From NCBI GenBank assembly GCA_009792885.1, contig WMCF01000018.1:1640862-1704861 (forward strand): a DNA stretch of 64,000 bases, in the 5' to 3' direction. The notes under the pieces are model-generated. The model worked only from the letters and a program-made list of their open reading frames with translations. It did not search any database and had not been told where the DNA came from. Below are positions 48,861 through 59,434 of this stretch, piece after piece. The first letter of the stretch is position 1, and every line of letters starts with the position of its first letter. The position numbers were made by a program, and so were the translations under genes. The stretch is from Eremophila alpestris peregrina. Its lineage: Eukaryota; Chordata; Aves; Passeriformes; Alaudidae.

Positions 48861-51800
48861 CAGCTGCTTGCAAGAGTGGTTTTCTGTTACAGTTACTTTA
48901 TTTTAAGCAAACTATGTGAAAAAATGCAATAACTAGCTGGAGATGTGCAGATCCTGCCAAAGTACAGCTCCTGGGCTCTGCTTTCCTTAGTATGTATCCC
49001 AGAGATGAAGTGATGTCTTTCCCAACCAGCAGCTCAGCTGACACAGTCCCACAGCAGCTGGATCTGGCCTCTAGGTCTGTAAGCTGGAGACAGAAGTTAG
49101 AAGCACTTATGATGCTGCTGATTGTATTTCAGAGTTTATTTATTTTAATGTAACTCGAGATCTGGTCCCTCCTGTTACTTTTTACTTAGTATTTAGTAGA
49201 GCATATCTTGTTATTATACAATTTCAAAAACATGTTGTGTGCACTGTGATAGAATCTGTGGTTTGCTGGGGGCTTCTTCTGTGTACTTACTAGCTTTTCT
49301 TATACCTCCCCATTTTCCTGATCTTAGCTGGAAGTCCTTCAGCTTATGCCCATCAAGAGATAAAAATAAACTGTAGGCTGCAGCTCGCTGTAGCTGGATG
49401 CTTTATTACTGTTGCAAACTACAAGAGTCCTCAGGAAAGCAATGAAAAATTACCCCTCTCCAGGCAGTGAAAAATGTCAGGAGCCTCATGGTCTCTGAGG
49501 CCTCAGCAGAGAATAATTATGCTGTGAGCAGATTGCTCTGTGCTGGAGACCTCATGGCAGTCTCAAAGGGAAGGCTGTGAGACCCCTTGGAAAGGGAGGT
49601 CAGAGCCCTCACAGGGCACTTTTTGGGAGAAAACAGGGGACAATAAAAACACCATATTCCCAGACTGGCGGCCTGCATTGAGGTGAGTGGTCCTGTGCCT
49701 TCCAGGACTACTTACAACCAGGAAAATAAAAGATGAATATGATTCAACAGATAATCAGGTGGGTATTTTTAACAAACTGAGCTGCGACCTTCATTCTGCT
49801 GGCAGCCAATCACTGGACAGTAAAACAAACAGAAATGGAGTGTGAGGTCTCAGGCAAAGAGAGAACTTGGCTTGGAAATCTTCCTGGAATACCCACTTGC
49901 TCCTGTGCTTCTAAGCATTGCCTGTCCCCACCAGGGCACTCTTCAGTCAGAGGACCCAGCCCACCCTGGCCCAGGCTGTGCCTCCTGCTCCTGCCCATCA
50001 TGGAAAGGAACAGCCCAGAACCTTGCCCTGGTTGTTGTGCCTGGAGCCGGGGGCCCCTGCCCATGGGGAGCTGCATTTAGTGTCCAAATCAAGGAGCAGG
50101 ATGAGGAGAGGGAATTTTTTGCAGCCTGGTAACATCCCTAAGTGTGCTCTGCAGAGGAGATGTAATGAGGATGATGACCAGGACCAAGGATGACCGACGT
50201 GATCAGGTCAAGGCAATTCTGAAGCAATTTGTGCTTGATGGGTAACAGGGGCCAGAATTTGTTAGATATTTCACCTCCCTGGGAAAGGGTCTGACAAAGC
50301 CAAGTTCATTATCTGGGGAAAGGTGACAGTGCTGTTCTGCCAGATTGAACAGGAGCAGGGTTAAGGTTGCAAAAAGAGGACTAGAGTCCTCCTAATTGTG
50401 TCTTCCCTCTCTTTTCAGTGCTTTAATTATAAAATGTGTTTGTGCAGGACTGTGAGATGCTGCTGGGCAGCTTGGTGGGGAGCAGAGCTTTGGGGGCGGG
50501 CAACAACTTTGCCCAGGGTTTGTTTGCAGGGCAGGCGGGAGGGGGCCCAGATGGTGGGATCAAAGGAGCAGTAACTCACTCACTTTGACTTGTACCATCT
50601 GCTCAGCCCTGGGTTATAATTTCCAGCTCTTTCAACTTCACCCGGGATTTTGTGACTTATTTGGGGACCACTTTGTGTGAATAAAAAGGGAAATGGAGGC
50701 TTTGCTTTGCAGACCTTGAATTTCTGTCAGGAAGGGGATTGGCCATATCTTTCACACAGCAATGTACTGTGGGGAAATCATTACTAAACCCCAAACTACC
50801 ACTGAATGGCTTTACAGGGTTCCAATTAAAGGCTTTTCATGGGTTCCTGTAAATGACAGGAAGTTCAGCTTTGCCATGCTCTTCCTGGTGTTGCAGGTGT
50901 AGTGCTGATCACCAGCTCACATAAAATGCTAATAAATAGCACCTCTGTTTGTTCTTTTAATTTGTCAGACAAATCTGCTAGACTAAGCCAAATGTGCTAG
51001 TACCTTATTTTTATTTTAATCTTGGTTCTGAATGTTCAGAGCTTTAATTTTTTGTACATAATTATAAGATGCTGAGACCCATTATAAAGTTAAATAGTTC
51101 ATTGTCACAACAAGATTTGTCTCCAAAATAATAATCAAGCTAGATGTGTTTGGTGTTTCTGTGTCCAATACCTCTTCCAGCTGCCACAAGGTAGCTAACA
51201 GCCTGGTCCTTCAATGTTGACTTTCACACCATGAGCAGAAAGGTAATTCCAACTTTTCCTTGTCTGTCCAGCACACAGGTTGTGGGGCAGCTCTTGCCCA
51301 GATGACCTGACTCATGGAAGCTACAGAACAGGGCAGGACAATGTGGCAGCTGTTGGTTACTGCTGTGGTAAGCACAGAGGGAAGGGTCCATGATGTTTGC
51401 CAGGCATTCTGGGGAGACAGCAGCAGGTTGGGCCAGGGCTGCTACTTTGGTGACAGCTCCTGGAAGCCATTCTTCTTCTTCCCTCTCTGAAGTCTGTTTT
51501 TGGGGGTCAGTGCAGTCCCTTTGTAGTGCCCTGCTGACAGCCAGGCAGGCAGTTTGCCAGTGCTGCTTCAGGCTCTGTCACCCTTGACCACAGCCCAGCC
51601 CATGGAGCAGCACTTTCTAACAGTGCTCTGCTCCGTGGTGCTTCAGAAAAGCTTTTGTTCACAAGGATAACAAGAGCTGCAGTTACCTACCTGAGTGCTG
51701 ACATTCCCTAAACTTGTTCTGGAAAGGAGTCAGAGTAAATAGCTCCTGTGCCCCGACCCAGTGCAGCTGCCCATGATGGTTTTCACTTTCCTCCCTGATA

Positions 51801-53880
51801 CTGCCAGTTCTCTTTGCCAACCCTTCTGAGTAGATGTGTAAATTTTGGAGCACTTTGATACATCAGCTGTTAATGTGAGCTTTTGCTCCTCCCAAGGACA
51901 TGTCCCTGCAGATGTCAAGCAGAGTGATTTGCACACCAGCCGGGCTGTGAGTGCTGCCATGGGTGATGAGGCAGGCTTGCTCAACTGAGCAGTTTCCTTC
52001 AGGACAAAAATGGGAAGGAAGCCTTTGGCCAGAAGAAGTGCTTTCATTTGATATGGACCATGAATGGCCAAGTAGGGACAAGGAAGCTGATGGCTAAACT
52101 GGAGGCTGCTGCCAGTTCCATTCATAGATTCTCTAAAACCCGAGAGCGCTGCTACAATGATGATGTCTGGCCTGCAACATGCCATGAGCCTTAGATCACA
52201 TCCTAGCAAATGAGAAAGGCAGCAGGAAGGAAGGAAAGGCTCTAGTCCCCAGCCTCTGCCTGGTACAACATGGGCAGCACTTCTGCCATCTGAGACTGAT
52301 GCTGGCAGAGTGGAATTTGCTGTGCCACCACCAGCAGCACTCAACATTTCGTTGTGCCGTATCCTCACGTGCTCAGGCTTTCTTTGCATCTCAGGGATGC
52401 AAAGAAAGGCCAGAACACATTAGGACAACCACCTGGGGAGTTAGTTATGATTTTTAAAAGCTAATGATGCCGCCCACTGTTCAATGTTTATAATAAACTG
52501 TCTTCTCCCCCTCTTAACTAAATTGTGTATATACAGAGTAAGAAGCTGTACCCAAGGGCCCTGAGCACTTGGCTTGCTGCACAGAGCTGCTGTACTCCAC
52601 AAATAGGAAAGGTGGACAGAAAGTTATTCATTTTCATGCATTTGAATGGGACAGGCTGGGAAGCTCAGGCAAAAGAAAGCAACAAGCATGATCCTGGCCT
52701 ACAGCTGCAGTGTTTTAATGCAAACCTGAAGATTGTCCTCTTGGCAGCTGGCTCCCAGCTCAGCCTGCACAAGTGATGCAGACAGGGATTCAGAGGTTGC
52801 GTGGAAACACGCTGCCTTCCTCCAGTCCTGTGCCAAGTGCAATACCTCACTGCTCAGCTCACGAACATTCTGCAGTGCTGGAGAAGAACAGGCACTCTGC
52901 AACACAGAGCAGCACAGCCTGCTTTAGCTGTTACCTGGAAAGGAACATTTTTCTGATTCTCTAGCCCATGTTTTTCTGCTGATGACAGCTTTGTGATGAA
53001 GTGTCTGTGGCTGAGTGGCCCGTGCTCAGCCTCCGCCAGGGAAGCAGCCTCTGGGCAGAGCACAGCACATTCCAGTCCCCGGGCTCCAGACTCTTGTACA
53101 AATAAGGAAGCAAAAGGCCCGAGCTGGATCAGAGCAGGACTGGTGTATCTGTGAGAACAGCACTGCAGCTCTGAAACAGCTTTTTCTTAGCTGGAAACAC
53201 AGTGGCATCCTTCAACCTGCCAGAGCAGAGGCATTACCTCTTGCACAACCATGTCTCAGTTTTTCTTCACAGAAGAAAGCTGTGAGGTTGAGCAGGTCAC
53301 TCGTGTGTGTTGGCAGAGGCCTTGGCAAGGCCAGCACCCACAGAAGATGCCCTCAGTCCCTCAGTGCCCAGGAGAACACCCCTGCAGCAGGCAGGTGACA
53401 GCACTGTGCAGGTCCAGCTCCTGCAGCCCAAGCACCGCCCAGCCCAGGCTGATCTCCCAGCCCAGGAGAGGTTTTCTTGTAAAGAGGTGATTTTTCAGTT
53501 CTGTTTATAGGTTAGTTACCTCCTTTACTGGAACAACAAACTAGTTAGGACAGACACCAAGCCACCACCAGGTCAGCATCAGCCTCTTGGTAAAAGCAGA
53601 GAGCACTGGCACATCAGTGGCCAGGAAACACTGCCAGTGATTTGGTTTCAGTTATTTGGCCACAGCACTTGATGAACCAGACAGGCTGACAAATATTTAG
53701 CATGTATCTTCCAATGCCTGATATAAGAAATTACAGGTTTTAATTACAGTATTTAATTTTTTAGAGGACAACTGTTTCTTTCACACTATGAATTAACAAG
53801 CTATTCTGAAGAGATCTGTACAATACATGGAGATCTAAACTGTTGTGAAGATAGTTTAGCTTGGAGCTTTTTGGTTTGGG

Positions 53881-53897
53881 TTTTTTTTTTTTTTTTT
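53881..53897 (+). repeat. Poly(T) run (17)
   Basis: Simple homopolymer preceded by a G/T-rich stretch. No element recognised. Confidence 0.9.
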
Positions 53898-56015
53898 GCA
53901 TACTCCCACTTTTGAGCTTCATGTATTTGTTTCTTCTGGTGAGCTGTAACAGACAGGACCACCTGTGCTTGTCAGGATCTGGTGCCACAAGGGCTGGATC
54001 ATGGATGGGGCCCTCAGTGCCACCAGAACCACACTGCCAAACTGAGAACAAGTTTATTTTTGTATTGCACAGATGCTGGTTGGAGGGACATAGTTTTTGA
54101 CTCCCATTAGCACTCAGGTGTTCAGGGAAGCTAGACACAAGTGCATCCCAGAGGAGCAGACACACAGAAGGCACTCCAGAAAAGATGAAGAAAGGCAGGT
54201 AGTGCTGCTTTGCAATGTTACTTAACTCCACTGGTTTGCAGAGCAAATTACCCATAAAAAATATAGCCAGGCCTTCATCTGTACTGTAAGACATGCAAAG
54301 GAAGAAAAAGAGAAAATAAAAAGCAACTCCAGCCCACACTCTTGGCAGCCTGGCTCTCTCCCAGGCCTCTGGCCTGGATTCCTGCAGTTTGGAGTGAATG
54401 TTTCTTTGCTATCTTGCTTGTCTGTCACACCTGCTTTGTCTGTTGCCTTCAGTGTTCTGCATTTCCTTATTCCCACACTCAGGATCTCTCTCCCCTTCCC
54501 CAGCCCACTGTATTTTAGTGTAATAAGCTGTGAGATGAGAAATAAAACCAATGCTATACCTGCTTGTTCCACTTTGCAGTTCTGAGTTTGCTGAATTCAA
54601 CACAGATTCCTTTTATTTTTTTAAAGTAGCAGCTGAGTACCTTAAGAAACTGGAATCTGTTTGGGGAAGTTGTAGGAAACTAGTATTAGAGCTGCCATTT
54701 AATTCTCAAGGCAATAAAAAGGACTGAGAGGCCGAGTTGCCTATGAATGTCTTTCATGTTGGTTTGTTACACAGTGTGAGCTTGTTTTACAAGTGCTCTG
54801 TTTACAAGAATGCTGGGGGAGCTGGAGAGGGGGGGAATGTTCATTTAAGTCCCACATTCACATAGGGCTACTTTTGTAAAGGCCTGATCCAGTCCTACCA
54901 GCTGCTTGCCCACAAAACTTCACAATTGTGGAGGCTAATTAAGATTCTTCAGAGGAGCTCTCCTCTCCCCAGCGGCTGCAGGCAGCCTCATCAGACATGC
55001 TGTCCCTCCCCCTGGGCCCAGCAGAATGCCCTACTGTGCCTGGGTTACATTATGGCTTATGAATTAACCAATTGATTCTGAAAATATCACTACTTTAGGG
55101 CTAAATAAAGCTGTTTCATTTAAGAGGAAAAAAGTCAGGGCTTGGTCTAGGGATAAACTGATACTGCATTACCTATGAAATACTTTCTCTCTCATGCTGC
55201 AAGGCAAGGATTGGCTTGCCAGGATACAAAGAGTTGAGTACAAAGGGAATTTATCATGGATTGCTGTGAAATCAGGGAAGCCTTCCTGAGCCTGGACAGT
55301 AAGCATGACCTATCTACTTGCAAGTAAATAAAGCTTCCTGCATGCAACTCCGACTTAAAAAATCAGTTTACATTAAATGACTCTGCATATTTGCTTTGTC
55401 TTTTTTGTGTCCACTTCTCTCTCCAGCTTCAGAGTGAAGAAACCCATAACTAGTACAGATCAAGCACAGCTGAAAGTTGCTTGGTACTACTGCAGTGTAG
55501 CTGAACTGTAGAGCTGAACACAGCTCTAGTGCTGGAACAAAAATTTCAGTTGGCACCAATATGTAATGTTGAATCTCTAGTATCCTTTGAGTGGTTATGG
55601 CCCCAAAAAATTTATATTCAGGCTTTAAATTTACTTTAAACCAGAACCAAATCTGACACAGAGCCTGAACTGAGGAATATATAGAAGTAACCATGTTTCA
55701 TCTGATACACATAGCTTTTCCCCTGGTGTGTTTGTGCAAACCCCTTTATTTTGATTATTTAAAACAAAGCTAACTGCAGGAACAAGGCAAGATCTTTCAA
55801 GCAGTGAAGAAACCTGGTGCAGTGACATACACATTTTCATGTTGGTCACAACAAATGTGCCATCAGCTTGGGCTTCCTCCTCTTCCTGAATGTCTCAAGT
55901 GTTTGCCTACACCTCTCAATTAAAAAGAATCCTCTCCCCTCCCCAAACTAAAAAGTAGAATATTAATACAACTGCACTACACAAAACCATACTAGATATT
56001 GTAATAACAAAATGC

Positions 56016-56021
56016 TTTATT
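56016..56021 (-). promoter_or_regulatory. Distal polyadenylation signal AATAAA, likely ARHGAP12 3' end
   Basis: TTTATT on the plus strand reads AATAAA on the transcript strand. A GU-rich downstream element (GGTTTTGTGTAGTG) begins about 30 bases further on. Signal, spacing and downstream element together make a canonical vertebrate poly(A) site. Beyond it the sequence changes to ordinary intergenic DNA. Confidence 0.6.
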
Positions 56022-57556
56022 TTGGGGGAATACAAGGAAAAGTGTGACATCCTCATTATCAAATTGCTTTAAAAAGGCATCCTTCCTTTGAAAAAGGTAA
56101 CACTCGCAACGAAAGGTGACCGGTGAACAAGCCCTCTCATGTAGCAGCAGGAATTCTTCTTTTACAGCCAAAGGCAGGGTTTGAATAATGCACAGCCACA
56201 GATTCCAACTCTGCTGATATCTTCCAGTAGGTTGGGGCACAGGCTGAGCACTGCTGGGTGTGACAGCCCAGAGGAGGCTGACAACACACCACTGAGACAG
56301 GGCTTTGCAGCTCTCACCCAGGTCGCTTTGCAACAAACCACAAGACTTCACCATCACCACAAGAAGACACTGAGAAAGCCACAAGGTTACTAATCTCCTC
56401 GCTCATCTCCAAACACTTCTCATGCAAGCCCTATGCTCGTGAAATTCTCGTACCATCAGTCAGGTTACAGCTCAGTGTGTCACCACACATCCCCTCTGCT
56501 GCCAGCCAGGGCTGTCTGTGGCAGGGACAGACAGATCTAAGGCTACTGACACAACCCCTTCCTCAACGTAACTGTTTCCTGTACAGCCGGCTCCAAGCTG
56601 GGACGTGTTTTAAAGACTGCAAATTTAGATCCATAAATTACTTCTGCCCTCTCTGAACCTTATGTTAGAATTCAAGTTGTTAGAAGGGGACTGGGAAGTT
56701 CCTAAAGTTGTCAGGTTATAAAGTAGGCATTCATATTTCAGACATTTCTTTGTCACAAGTGGTGTCCATCCATGCTAAGGGGTAAGAAACATTGGTCTTG
56801 TTTAAAGGGGATTTGTGTTGTCTGAAGTGGGTATGGTAAACTCTAAAAGAACTATTGGTTTTCTTTATTCAGGTTAGACATAACAAATATGTCAGATACA
56901 GCAGTTAGTCTAGAAAAATACATTTAAAAAAATCTTCAGCAGACCATGCTCCCTATAACAAAATCTTTCAAAACCAATTTTACAAATTATTCTACATTAA
57001 TGTAAAAAGAAAATCTTAAATTTAGCATAGTGGATTCCATCAAACATCTATCTATCAAAACATGACTTTCACTATCTGTAGATGTTAGAATTCATAATAC
57101 ATTTTTCTAATGTATCCTGTACATATTAAATAACCTAAAAGGCTCTTCTTGTAGTGCATTAACAATTTAGCAAGCACACTCAGTATTTCTCCAGTACCAT
57201 TTGCATTACAGTTATTTGCCCGCAAATGTAATTAACATCTAAAAGTGCACACAGTTAGATCTCCCTCCCTCCCCGTAACCTGTTTCCCTGCTGAAACCCA
57301 GACATCCACTGGAAACATTATGCTACTGTAGCTAATCTACCCATGATTAGAAATGTGTGACTAAAGTGTTCTTCAACTATACAGGAACTGAATTATATAC
57401 AGGAATCAGAAGGACAGCCTGTATTTACATCAAGAATGAACTTCCACTACCACAGCTTTACACCAAGAACTCAGTACAGTGTTACTTAGGACTTCAGCTT
57501 TAGATCAGTATAACAGGAAACTTAGCTCAGGACATACCCTGAAAAAAATGAACATG

Positions 57557-57562
57557 TTTATT
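57557..57562 (-). promoter_or_regulatory. Proximal polyadenylation signal AATAAA within the ARHGAP12 3' UTR
   Basis: AATAAA on the transcript strand about 790 bases after the stop codon, with a weaker G/U-containing sequence downstream. Use here would give a short 3' UTR that still contains the 47-base poly(U) tract, which lies upstream of the signal. It is a candidate for alternative polyadenylation. AATAAA at 56864-56869 is a further possibility with poorer context. Confidence 0.35.
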
Positions 57563-57692
57563 AAATATTACTTCTATTATGCCTCAAGACAAATAACCAT
57601 TGCTGGATATTCTTACAAGTTCAGTGTTTGAAATAGTGTAATGTTGTGCTGCTCTAAGAAGCAGCGAAGAACTTCCAGANAGGCTACTGGGG

Positions 57693-57739
<47 letters not shown>
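57693..57739 (+). repeat. Poly(A) tract of 47 bases (poly(U) in the ARHGAP12 transcript)
   Basis: Uninterrupted run of 47 A, followed by an A-rich, G-interrupted stretch. A single N at 57680 shows local sequence uncertainty. The true length is likely polymorphic or mis-estimated. Confidence 0.9.
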
Positions 57740-57741
<2 letters not shown>

Positions 57742-58349
57742 AAAAAACCAAAGAGAACCAACAACAGAAAAACAGGAGAAAAAGAAGGAAAGAGGGCAGC
57801 AGATATCAAGTGAGGAATTAGATTTGAATAACTAAACCAAACTGTTAGAGCAAGTCTATGACAGTCACTGCATGCAGAAACCCCGGGGAAAAGTGCCATA
57901 CAGATCTAAATAGGTTGTAATGAACAAGCTTAAGATGTAGCTTCACTGAATTTTTCCATACCAGGAAAAATGGTAGGACTTTTCCCAATCATATGGAAGA
58001 ATTTTGAGATTAAATTCCAGATTATCCAGTCTGAGATTATTAGTTTTACTCTCCAAGAAATCCAGTGTATGAACCTATATTAAGTTTTTCCAATGATACT
58101 TAAAGAAGCCAAACTATAAATTTTTCAATTCACTTTTTATATTGAACTTTTCAAAGAAATCTGAAGTGTTGCCTTTAATTTGCATTAAAGTGGTCAAACA
58201 TTTCTCCTGTTTCTCCCCTCCCCAAAAGTGCAAAAAACAAGTTGCTGCTTGGTCCACAAACATAAAACATCATATACAGCCAGAGGTTTTCCTTCTGATG
58301 GAATACTGCTGCCAACCCATCACTTCCAGTTTCTTCTCCAAGAAAAATG

Positions 58350-58524
58350 TCAACGTCCAAAGACAGAATTCAATTCCAGTAGAATTAACTCTACAATCTG
58401 ATTCTGGTACACTGTGTGGACTGCTATGTTACCAGTCTCTTTCTCTGGTTTTAATAAGGTTGGACCAAAAACTATTGCTATACTTTGATAGGTCATTCGG
58501 TTCTTTTCTCCATTTTCTACAACT
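58350..58524 (-). CDS. ARHGAP12: ARHGAP12 terminal coding exon with stop codon
   Basis: The acceptor is a tctctttcag polypyrimidine tract with AG at 58526-58525. After completing the split Arg codon, the exon encodes 57 further residues and a TGA stop (complement of 58350-58352). It reads VVENGEKNRMTYQSIAIVFG, then PTLLKPEKETGNIAVHTVYQ and NQIVELILLELNSVFGR. The NRMTYQSIAIVFGPTLL stretch is the conserved RhoGAP motif with the Asn that contacts the GTPase. The protein ends just after the domain, as expected for ARHGAP12. The 3' UTR follows at lower coordinates. Confidence 0.94.
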
Positions 58525-58939
58525 CTGAAAGAGAAAAAAAATGCACAAAAAGAGATTTATCAGTGTTAGGGCAATAGGATGACAGAAAAAGACAAATCCC
58601 AAAGCAAATGGCTATTCAGAGTATTTATTTAATGAGCAGTCTTGCTATTAGGACATACAGCTGATGTAATTCCCCTCTCTATGAAAAAAAGTTTTGTTTT
58701 GAAATGTCATTCTTGGTCCTCTCACAGTCCCTCCAAAGGATTTGGCAGCAAACATCACAACTATGAAATACAGTGTCTCAAGTCTGGTGCTCTGCAAGCC
58801 CATATCCAAACACACTGATACACTGCTTTTATCAATCCAATATAAAAAAATGCAGTAAGAACAGTCACTTGGTACTTTTAACTGGATTCTTTAAGGGAAG
58901 ATCAGCAACACAAAGCCTTTCCTTCTATCTGTTACTCAC
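58525..58939 (-). other. ARHGAP12 intron between the last two coding exons
   Basis: A 415-base intron bounded by gtgagt and ctttcag. It is AT-rich. I see no repeat, second gene or extra exon in it. Confidence 0.85.
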
Positions 58940-59042
58940 CTTTTCAGGTGTCTAAAGAGTACCTGCATCGTGTCCTGATTTGGTTTTGGCAACTGTTTGA
59001 TTAAATCTTTAACAGCAGGGACACGCTGCCTTGGTTCTTGCT
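58940..59042 (-). CDS. ARHGAP12: ARHGAP12 coding exon: C-terminal RhoGAP helices
   Basis: This 103-base exon has a tttgcag acceptor (AG at 59044-59043) and a gtgagt donor (58939 downward). Joined to the previous exon it reads NAIKQEPRQRVPAVKDLIKQ, then LPKPNQDTMQVLFRHLK, and ends within an Arg codon. The LPKPNxDTMxxLFxHL pattern is the conserved RhoGAP segment preceding the GTPase-contact Asn helix. The EPRQRV start is what points to ARHGAP12 rather than its paralogues, from memory of the family. The intron on the 59043 side looks 432 bases long in this assembly but contains 170 artefactual bases. Confidence 0.93.
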
Positions 59043-59264
59043 CTGCAAAAGGGTGAGGTTGAGAAACAAGACTTCAGTATTTTTGTTTCAAACGGGCATA
59101 AAATTCCGGAGGCTGGGAATGAAAGCCACGGTTTGCAGCGATCCGAGATAGGACACTGCCACCTCCCGGCCGGCCCCGGCACCACGGACAGGCAATTCCG
59201 GACCAGCCACCCCCGTTCACAACCAACACATTCTGATGTCCAAAACCATTTTAAAAATCGTACA

Positions 59265-59396
59265 GGACTTACTTAAACACCATATGCAAGTTGCCCAGAC
59301 TTACTAATTGCATTGACAAAGTCATTGAAGTGGTTGTAAGTGAACAGCGGCTCTGGCAATTCTCTGAAGAACATTTTTAGAGCTCCTGTAATGACA
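59265..59396. repeat. Copy 1 of false direct duplication (132 bp)
   Basis: Matches 59435-59566 base for base except C at 59348 versus T at 59518. It ends exactly at the adapter junction, and it is continuous with the genuine intron on its left. Confidence 0.95.
59305..59396 (-). other. ARHGAP12: Artefactual partial duplicate of the ARHGAP12 central RhoGAP exon
   Basis: These 92 bases repeat the 3' part of the exon at 59475-59609, with the same gtaagt donor just below 59305. The exon stops abruptly at 59396, where the 38-base adapter begins, and there is no splice acceptor or upstream half. It should not be annotated as an exon or as a biological duplication. In the repaired sequence the exon would be continuous. 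The donor nearest the real downstream intron is in fact this copy's (59304 downward), giving a true intron of about 262 bases to the exon at 58940-59042. Confidence 0.93.
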
Positions 59397-59434
59397 CTGT
59401 CTCTTATACACATCTAGATGTGTATAAGAGACAG
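59397..59434. other. Sequencing adapter: Tn5 mosaic-end (Nextera mate-pair) junction
   Basis: The 38 bases are CTGTCTCTTATACACATCT followed directly by its perfect reverse complement AGATGTGTATAAGAGACAG. This is the 19-bp Tn5 transposase mosaic end in palindromic head-to-head form, matching the Illumina Nextera mate-pair circularisation junction adapter. It is not genomic DNA. It sits exactly between two 132-base copies of the same sequence, as expected when an untrimmed junction read is built into an assembly. Confidence 0.98.

Larger units (their letters stand above)
48273..55994. other. Intergenic, no gene recognised
   Basis: Region downstream of the ARHGAP12 3' end. It contains the longest open frame of the window (51730-52389, minus, 219 codons, no recognised domain), a 13-bp-stem hairpin at 52378-52408, and candidate regulatory blocks around 50400-50900 and 54880-55120. 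No splice-supported gene was found. Confidence 0.6.
55995..58349 (-). other. ARHGAP12: ARHGAP12 3' untranslated region (inferred extent)
   Basis: AT-rich sequence without credible coding frames follows the stop codon for about 2.35 kb. Minus-strand AATAAA signals (TTTATT on the plus strand) occur at 57557-57562, 56864-56869 and 56016-56021. The most distal is followed in the transcript direction by a GU-rich stretch (TGGTTTTGTGTAGTG, around 55977-55991). That makes a cleavage site near 55995 the best choice for the full-length end. The transcript would contain a run of 47 U residues (57693-57739), next to a single unresolved base at 57680. The extent is inferred from signals only; no transcript data were available. 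Confidence 0.6.

Noticed and set aside
1..55990. A ZEB1 or ZNF438 exon, tRNA, snRNA or miRNA cluster
   Set aside because: No zinc-finger C2H2 or homeodomain peptide, no tRNA A/B boxes with cloverleaf, and no hairpin of miRNA-precursor length was found by eye.
57641..57899. Lys-rich and Phe-rich frames around the poly(A) tract
   Set aside because: Translation of a homopolymer inside the ARHGAP12 3' UTR, not a gene.
59397..59434. A natural Tn5-like insertion or biological palindrome
   Set aside because: The 19-bp ends match the engineered mosaic end with no transposon body or 9-bp target duplication, and the flanks are 132-bp duplicates. This is the mate-pair library signature.
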